A DNA stretch of 64,000 bases from Microbacterium sp. GCS4 (GTDB lineage: Bacteria; Actinomycetota; Actinomycetes; Actinomycetales; Microbacteriaceae). Below, piece after piece: positions 60,511 through 64,000 of this stretch; within the stretch, counting starts at the first letter, position 1, and the number at the start of each line of letters is the position of its first letter. The notes under the pieces were generated by a model that was not told the DNA's origin, made no database searches, and saw only the letters and a program-made list of their open reading frames with translations. The position numbers and the translations under genes were made by a program. The stretch covers positions 62,001-126,000 of the forward strand of contig NZ_LGYE01000003.1 in NCBI RefSeq assembly GCF_001262495.1. Reading direction: 5' to 3'.

Positions 60511-60536
60511 TGAGCATCATTCTTCCCTGATGCTCA
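60511..60536. terminator. Hairpin after the 411-residue protein gene
   Basis: TGAGCATCA (60511-60519) pairs with TGATGCTCA (60528-60536), loop 8. A further TGATGCTC at 60564-60571 offers an alternative partner. It separates the hypothetical gene from the pantothenate operon. Confidence 0.55.
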
Positions 60537-60645
60537 CCAAAATGCGCTATCAAGCGATGCTTCTGATGCTCGAAACGCTCCGCGATTTTGCTCTCGCCGC
60601 GCGATGAGCGGATACTCGACCCATCCGCGCCGACTCGGAAGCGAC

Positions 60646-61368
60646 ATGACACACACTGCTCTCGACCCCCACGCGACCATCGCCGTGATCGGCGCCGGCC
60701 GCCTCGGCGTCGTCCTCGCCCGGGCACTCGACGCCGCGGGGTTCGACGTCCGCGGTCCGCTCGGACGGAGTGACGAGATGCCCGCGGTCGACCTCGCGAT
60801 CCTATGCGTCCCGGATGCCGCGATCACCGAGGCCGCAGCATCCGTCCGCCCGCATGCGACGCGCGTGGCTCACGTGTCCGGCGCGACCGGTCTGCACGAC
60901 GTCGACCTCAGCATCCACCCGCTCCAGACGTTCACGGGATCCGAGTCGCCCGCGGTGTTCCGCGGCGTCGGCGCCGCGATCGACGGGCGCACGGATGCCG
61001 ACCTCGTGCTCGCCGGGGAGGTCGCGATGACCCTCGGGATGCAGACGTTCCGGGTCGACGACGCGCACCGGGCGAGCTATCACGCCGCGGCATCGTTCGC
61101 TTCGAACTTCGTGCTCACGGTGCTCGACGCCGCCGAACGGCTCGCGACGCCGTCCGGAGTCGAGCGCGCGCACCTCGCCCCGCTCGTACGGCAGACGGTG
61201 GAGAACTGGGTCGCGTCCGGGGCGTCGACCGCGCTCACCGGGCCGATCGCGCGCGGCGACGAGGAGACGATCACGCGGCAGCGCGCGGCATCCGGCGATC
61301 TCGCTCCGCTGTTCGACGCGCTCGCCGCTGCGACGCGCGAGATCGCTGCACGGAAGGACGAGGGATGA
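60646..61368 (+). CDS. Rossmann/DUF2520 oxidoreductase upstream of panC
   Basis: 240 residues from ATG 60646 (GGAAG 6 bases upstream). N-terminal NAD(P)-binding Rossmann fold: TIAVIGAGRLGVVLARAL; DLAILCVPDAAI; then the DUF2520 all-helical C-terminal domain (YHAAASFASNFVLTVLDAAERL, LVRQTVENW). These proteins resemble ketopantoate reductases and sit in pantothenate operons lacking panE. ATGA overlap with panC. Likely role: reduction of ketopantoate to pantoate (inference from context). Confidence 0.88.
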   Translation: MTHTALDPHATIAVIGAGRLGVVLARALDAAGFDVRGPLGRSDEMPAVDLAILCVPDAAITEAAASVRPHATRVAHVSGATGLHDVDLSIHPLQTFTGSESPAVFRGVGAAIDGRTDADLVLAGEVAMTLGMQTFRVDDAHRASYHAAASFASNFVLTVLDAAERLATPSGVERAHLAPLVRQTVENWVASGASTALTGPIARGDEETITRQRAASGDLAPLFDALAAATREIAARKDEG

Positions 61369-62252
61369 GGATTCTGCGCACGATCGCCGAGGTGCGCTCC
61401 GCGATCCGCGAAGCGCGCGCCGACGGGCAGACCGTCGGACTCGTGCCGACGATGGGAGCGTTCCACGAGGGACACCTGTCGCTCATGCGCGAGGCTCGCG
61501 CGCATCACGACCTCGTCGTCGTGTCGCTGTTCGTCAACCCGACGCAGTTCGCCCCGAACGAGGACCTCAGCACCTATCCGCGCGACGAGGCCCGCGATGC
61601 CGAACTCGCCAAGGCAGAGGGTGTTGACATCCTCTTCGCCCCGGAACCCGCCGAGATCTACCCCGAGGGGTTCGCGACGAGCATCCATGTCGCCGGCATC
61701 AGCGAGGTGCTCGATGGTGCGATCCGCGGCGCCCACCACTTCGACGGCGTCGCGACCGTCGTCACCAAGCTGTTCGGCATCGTGCGCCCCGACGCCGCGT
61801 ACTTCGGGCAGAAGGATGCGCAGCAGGTGCTCGTGGTCCGCCGCGTCGTGCGCGATCTCGACCTCGACGTGCGGATCGTCGCCTGCCCGATCGTGCGCGA
61901 GGCCGACGGACTCGCGATGAGCTCGCGCAACGTCCACCTCGACGCGGATGCTCGGGAGCGGGCCACCGCGCTGAGTCGGGCGCTCGACGCGGGAGCCGCG
62001 GCGCTCCGTTCCGGCGATCCCATCGTGCCTGCGGCCCGCGCGGTCCTCGCCGAGTCCGGCATCGACCCCGAGTACCTGGAACTCCGGGATGCCGAGACGC
62101 TGGAGCCGGTCACGCGGGTCGACCGTGACGCATTGCTGCTCGTCGCGGCTCGTGTCGGCACCACCCGACTGATCGACAACCATCTGCTGCGGGGGCCGTA
62201 CGCCCCGGCATCCGCCACCGCATCCCTCCCCGACGGAAAGGACGACGCCTGA
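61365..62252 (+). CDS. panC: Pantoate-beta-alanine ligase (pantothenate synthetase)
   Basis: 295 residues. It joins pantoate and beta-alanine using ATP. Motifs: [15 protein letters not shown] (HxGH nucleotidyltransferase motif), [33 protein letters not shown] and MSSRN. Its start overlaps the DUF2520 gene (ATGA) and its stop overlaps panD (TGATG). Confidence 0.97.
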   Translation: MRILRTIAEVRSAIREARADGQTVGLVPTMGAFHEGHLSLMREARAHHDLVVVSLFVNPTQFAPNEDLSTYPRDEARDAELAKAEGVDILFAPEPAEIYPEGFATSIHVAGISEVLDGAIRGAHHFDGVATVVTKLFGIVRPDAAYFGQKDAQQVLVVRRVVRDLDLDVRIVACPIVREADGLAMSSRNVHLDADARERATALSRALDAGAAALRSGDPIVPAARAVLAESGIDPEYLELRDAETLEPVTRVDRDALLLVAARVGTTRLIDNHLLRGPYAPASATASLPDGKDDA

Positions 62253-62638
62253 TGCGACGCACCATGCTGAAGTCGAAGATCCATCGCGCGACCGTCACCG
62301 GCAGCGACCTGCACTACGTGGGCTCGATCACCGTCGACCCCGATCTGCTCGAGGCCGCCGACATCCTGCCGCACGAGCAGGTGCACGTCGTCGACGTCGA
62401 CAACGGCGCCCGCTTCGAGACCTACACGCTGGTCGGCGAACGCGGATCCGGAGTCATCCAGGTCAACGGCGCCGCCGCCCGACTCGTGCACACGGGCGAC
62501 ACGATCATCGTCATCTCCTACGCCGACTACTCGCCGGACGACCTCGTCGACTACGAACCCGTCGTCGTGCACGTCGACCGGTCGAACGCGATCGTCCGCG
62601 TCGACGACGCTGTCGGCGAACTGGTGACCACCGCATGA
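62252..62638 (+). CDS. panD: Aspartate 1-decarboxylase precursor
   Basis: 128 residues. Makes beta-alanine from aspartate. The self-processing Gly-Ser bond is in HYVGSITVD (cleavage G24-S25 to give the pyruvoyl group); [12 protein letters not shown] and [16 protein letters not shown] are typical. The stop overlaps panB (ATGA). Confidence 0.97.
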   Translation: MRRTMLKSKIHRATVTGSDLHYVGSITVDPDLLEAADILPHEQVHVVDVDNGARFETYTLVGERGSGVIQVNGAAARLVHTGDTIIVISYADYSPDDLVDYEPVVVHVDRSNAIVRVDDAVGELVTTA

Positions 62639-63504
62639 GCGCGCACGCCGCCCCGACCCGCGCCCTCACGATCGTGGACCTCGCGCGCAAGAAGGATGCC
62701 GGCGAGCCGATCGTCATGGTCACGGCCTACGACCATCCCAGTGCGCAGATCGTCGAGTCCGCGGGCGTCGACATGGTGCTGGTCGGCGACTCGGCTGCGA
62801 TGACCGTGCTCGGCTACGACAGCACGGTCCCCGTCACGATCGACGAGATGCTCATGCTGACGAAGGCCGTGCGGCGCGGACTCTCCCGGCCGCTGCTCGT
62901 GGGCGACCTGCCGTTCGGCTCGTACGAGGCCTCCGATGCCCTGGCGCTCGAGACCGCGCAGCGCTTCGTCAAGGAGGCCGGCGTCGACCTCGTGAAGATC
63001 GAACGCGGTGGCACGACCGTCGACCGCGCCCGTGCGCTGGTGAATGCCGGCATCGCGGTGGTGGGGCACGTCGGACTGACCCCACAGACCGCGACAGCTC
63101 TCGGCGGCTTCCGCGCGCAGGGCCGCACGGCCGAGGCCGCGCTCGCCGTGATCGACGACGCCCTCGCTCTGCAGGATGCCGGAGTCTCGCTGATCGTCGT
63201 CGAAGCCGTCCCCTCCGCCGTGACCGCGGCGCTCATGCCGCTGCTGCGGGTGCCCGTGATCGGCATCGGCGCCGGGGCGGATGCCGACGGCCAGGTGCTC
63301 GTGTTCCACGACCTGCTCGGCATCTACGACGGGCCGGCTGCCGCGTTCGTCAAGCGCTACGCCGAGGTGCGCGCGGCCTCGGTCGACGGGGTCGCAGCCT
63401 ATGCGCGAGAGGTGCGATCGGGCGAGTACCCCGGCCCCGAGCACGGCTACGGGATGCCGGAGGCCGAGGTCGCGCGACTGCGGGAGCTGCTCGACGAGCG
63501 GTAG
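62635..63504 (+). CDS. panB: 3-methyl-2-oxobutanoate hydroxymethyltransferase
   Basis: 289 residues. Makes ketopantoate from 2-oxoisovalerate and methylene-tetrahydrofolate. [46 protein letters not shown] and [20 protein letters not shown] (metal and substrate sites) are all conserved. Last gene of the operon DUF2520-panC-panD-panB, which supplies all steps to pantothenate. Confidence 0.97.
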   Translation: MSAHAAPTRALTIVDLARKKDAGEPIVMVTAYDHPSAQIVESAGVDMVLVGDSAAMTVLGYDSTVPVTIDEMLMLTKAVRRGLSRPLLVGDLPFGSYEASDALALETAQRFVKEAGVDLVKIERGGTTVDRARALVNAGIAVVGHVGLTPQTATALGGFRAQGRTAEAALAVIDDALALQDAGVSLIVVEAVPSAVTAALMPLLRVPVIGIGAGADADGQVLVFHDLLGIYDGPAAAFVKRYAEVRAASVDGVAAYAREVRSGEYPGPEHGYGMPEAEVARLRELLDER

Positions 63505-63644
63505 GTCGGGCGCAGCGCCGTGTCGCGGCATCCTCTCCCGGCCGTCGTATCGCAGGAGTTCCCTCGATTCGAAGGATGCTTCCGGGTGGGTGCTCCTGCG
63601 GAGTGCGAGATCTCCTGCCCAACGTGCGGCCGACGAAGCGGGGG

Positions 63645-63848
63645 TCACGGCTCCCAGCGCAGGATGTCGCCCGGCTGGCACTCGAGCGCCTCGCACAGAG
63701 CATCCAGTGTGGTGAATCGCACGGCCTTCGCGCGGCCGTTCTTCAGCACAGCGAGGTTCGTCGGCGTGATGCCGATGCGCTCAGCGAGCTCGCCCACGCT
63801 CATCTTGCGCCGGGCCATCATCACGTCGATGTCGACGACGACGGGCAT
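63645..63848 (-). CDS. Small Cro/C1-type HTH regulator (YozG-like)
   Basis: 67 residues, essentially a single helix-turn-helix: MMARRKMSVGELAERIGITP, TNLAVLKNGRAKAVRFTTL, ALCEALECQPGDILRW. ATG 63848 overlaps the stop of the upstream DUF2975 gene as TGATG. The DUF2975/HTH pair is widespread; the membrane protein may sense a signal and the HTH protein autoregulate. Confidence 0.92.
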   Translation of the reverse strand: MPVVVDIDVMMARRKMSVGELAERIGITPTNLAVLKNGRAKAVRFTTLDALCEALECQPGDILRWEP

Positions 63849-64000
63849 CAGATCACCTCGTCGTCGAGTTCGGATCGCAGAGAGCGCGCCTCCGTGTCGC
63901 GATCGATCGCCTGTCGCAGGAGCGCTTTCATCACGACGACGAGCAGCGCCATGCCGCACAGGACGAGCCCGGCCCCGCCGACGAGGGCGACGGCTCCCGG
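63848..64000 (-). CDS. DUF2975 membrane protein, C-terminal 50 residues
   Basis: The gene enters from the right edge. The visible end has one hydrophobic helix (AVALVGGAGLVLCGMALLVV) and the family-typical end KALLRQA followed by ELDDEVI. It is coupled with the HTH gene downstream. Confidence 0.85.
   Translation of the reverse strand, partial: PGAVALVGGAGLVLCGMALLVVVMKALLRQAIDRDTEARSLRSELDDEVI

Noticed and set aside
1..64000. Search for rRNA, tRNA, transposases and phage genes
   Set aside because: None could be recognised; island edges show no tRNA or obvious attachment-site repeats.

Overview
The window is high-GC DNA (roughly 70% by eye, lower in a few islands) from an actinobacterium, most likely a Microbacterium or close Microbacteriaceae relative. 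This rests on the gene families, GTG/TTG starts, the many -10 hexamers lying 6-8 bases in front of a start codon (leaderless mRNAs), and a dispersed extragenic repeat built on GGTCGTTGAGCGAGCG. I saw no rRNA, tRNA, CRISPR array, prophage or complete IS.

Bases 1-3250 hold the N-terminal part of a serine/threonine kinase, a small DUF2188-like protein, a BKACE-family enzyme and a MalY/PatB-type C-S lyase. Bases 3244-21840 form a large alpha-mannan/mannose utilisation locus with two control circuits. Circuit 1 contains a secreted GH76 endo-mannanase, a mannose-6-phosphate-isomerase-like enzyme, a LacI regulator, an ABC importer and a ROK kinase; three copies of a 16-bp operator lie upstream of its transcription units. 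Circuit 2 contains a GH38 mannosidase, a GntR/LacI-hybrid regulator, a cytoplasmic GH76, a second ABC importer and a GH125 exo-mannosidase; two AT-rich sites share a 12-bp core. Mannan would be cut outside the cell, oligomannosides imported, trimmed to mannose, phosphorylated and isomerised to fructose-6-phosphate.

Bases 22100-35810 are mixed housekeeping and accessory genes: short 6-phosphogluconate dehydrogenase, GNAT, VOC, a MerR/TipAS operon with a typical 19-bp-spacer promoter, GIY-YIG and DUF2087 proteins, a second MalY, small membrane proteins, TetR and SDR. Within this stretch lie two paralogous two-gene loci (24019-25355 and 33447-34746). Each encodes a secreted proprotein ending in a variable Cys-containing hydrophobic tail after a YP(V/I)VADP motif, plus a small membrane protein. 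Both loci, and one further lone membrane-protein gene (33011-33289), carry the same 20-bp upstream motif. I regard this as the best candidate for an undescribed system (toxin/bacteriocin plus immunity is the working guess).

Bases 36023-48010 are a lower-GC defence island: hsdM, a GmrSD-like DUF262/DUF1524 protein, hsdS and hsdR in one overlapping operon, followed by an unusual fusion of a PD-(D/E)xK nuclease-like domain to a GT4 glycosyltransferase, with a large membrane protein transcribed away on the other side.

Bases 48100-64000 hold a MarR/oxidoreductase pair with two palindromic operators, a DUF4839 protein, a membrane-anchored Mrr-like nuclease, hemerythrin, SnoaL-like, HAD and small Zn-ribbon-like proteins, a duplicated ~100-aa protein gene, a SulP transporter, an MFS exporter with its TetR regulator and two operators, an uncharacterised 411-aa protein, a pantothenate operon (DUF2520 protein, panC, panD, panB) and the end of a DUF2975/HTH pair.
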